Assembly: GCA_019802505.1 (NCBI GenBank)
Contig: JAFMOC010000050.1
Coordinates: forward strand, 192,001-256,000
Direction: 5' to 3'
DNA from: Corydoras sp. C115
Lineage: Eukaryota; Chordata; Actinopteri; Siluriformes; Callichthyidae
DNA: 64,000 nt
In this document: one piece after another, positions 63,713-64,000 of the stretch
How positions within the stretch are numbered: the first letter of the stretch is position 1
Layout of the letters: each line of letters starts with the position of its first letter
Position numbers and translations under genes: made by a program
The notes under the pieces: model-generated
What the model saw: only the letters and a program-made list of their open reading frames with translations
Told to the model about the DNA's origin: nothing
Databases searched by the model: none

Positions 63713-64000
63713 ATATACATATACAGTACCAATCAAAAGAAAAAAAAAAATTCTATTCCTCTTACAATAAAGATGGACTTTGTAGTTCCACAATTCCAGA
63801 CTGTAGTCCATCTGTTTGTGGACTACAGTAGAATCTGTGTACATCCCCTTCTATAATAGTCAGTATCCCAATAGTACCCCCAAAGAGCAGGTATTCTTTG
63901 GTTGGTTCATTATTCCTATTCCAGCAGTGTCACTGAGGTGTTTACATGAAACTAACCCTCTCACCGCATCAGTGTCACTGCAGAACTAACAAAAACAATC
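63713..64000 (+). mobile_element. MITE-M copy, cut by window edge
   Basis: Outer end TACAGTACCAATCAAAAG, left arm AAGATGGACTTTGTAGTTCC, core to CAGTGTCACTGCAGAACTAA at the edge. Confidence 0.78.

Overview
This window is nuclear DNA from a ray-finned fish (teleost). It holds three intron-containing vertebrate genes spread through AT-rich, repeat-laden sequence. The repeats are teleost in style: tRNA-headed SINEs, palindromic MITEs, hAT remnants, scraps of L2/CR1-like LINEs, and very long (TA)n and (CA)n tracts. I cannot name the species.

Gene layout. (1) dipk1c (fam69c) is on the minus strand. Its first coding exon is at 12772-12975 and its second at 1628-2350, separated by a 10.4 kb intron; the C-terminal exon(s) lie beyond the left edge. 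(2) tubb6 (class V beta-tubulin) is complete on the minus strand in four coding exons between 33737 and 28270, giving a predicted 450 residues. (3) eci2 (enoyl-CoA delta-isomerase 2) is complete on the plus strand in ten coding exons between 40879 and 50430, giving a predicted 388 residues with an ACBP domain, a crotonase domain and a C-terminal Ala-Lys-Leu peroxisomal signal. tubb6 and eci2 are divergent, with about 7.1 kb between their start codons. The three genes belong to unrelated pathways (secretory-pathway kinase-like protein, microtubules, fatty-acid oxidation), so they are neighbours and not a functional cluster. Every splice site I place is GT/AG, and the exon phases close the reading frames exactly.

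Repeat layout. The commonest repeat, here called SINE-A, is about 345 bp, with a tRNA-like head (A and B boxes) and an (ATGA)n tail. There are about forty full or partial copies on both strands, and many have 9-15 bp target-site duplications. SINE-B and SINE-C are two further tRNA-headed families. MITE-M is a roughly 520 bp element with terminal inverted repeats of about 100 bp, often next to (TA)n. Family E and family D are other interspersed repeats. Three hAT-type remnants are visible, one bounded by a perfect 8 bp duplication. LINE fragments include a reverse-transcriptase piece with a YADD box and a C-terminal piece whose 3' end resembles the SINE-C tail.

The most informative observations are historical. 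There are three local tandem duplications (about 14.08-15.44, 39.1-40.74 and 56.27-56.95 kb). In two of them a transposon sits in one copy while the other copy keeps the empty target site. I found no prokaryote-like system, CRISPR array, rRNA or functional tRNA gene, and nothing I would call a previously undescribed biological system. The right-hand 13.5 kb (50431-64000) holds no gene I recognise.
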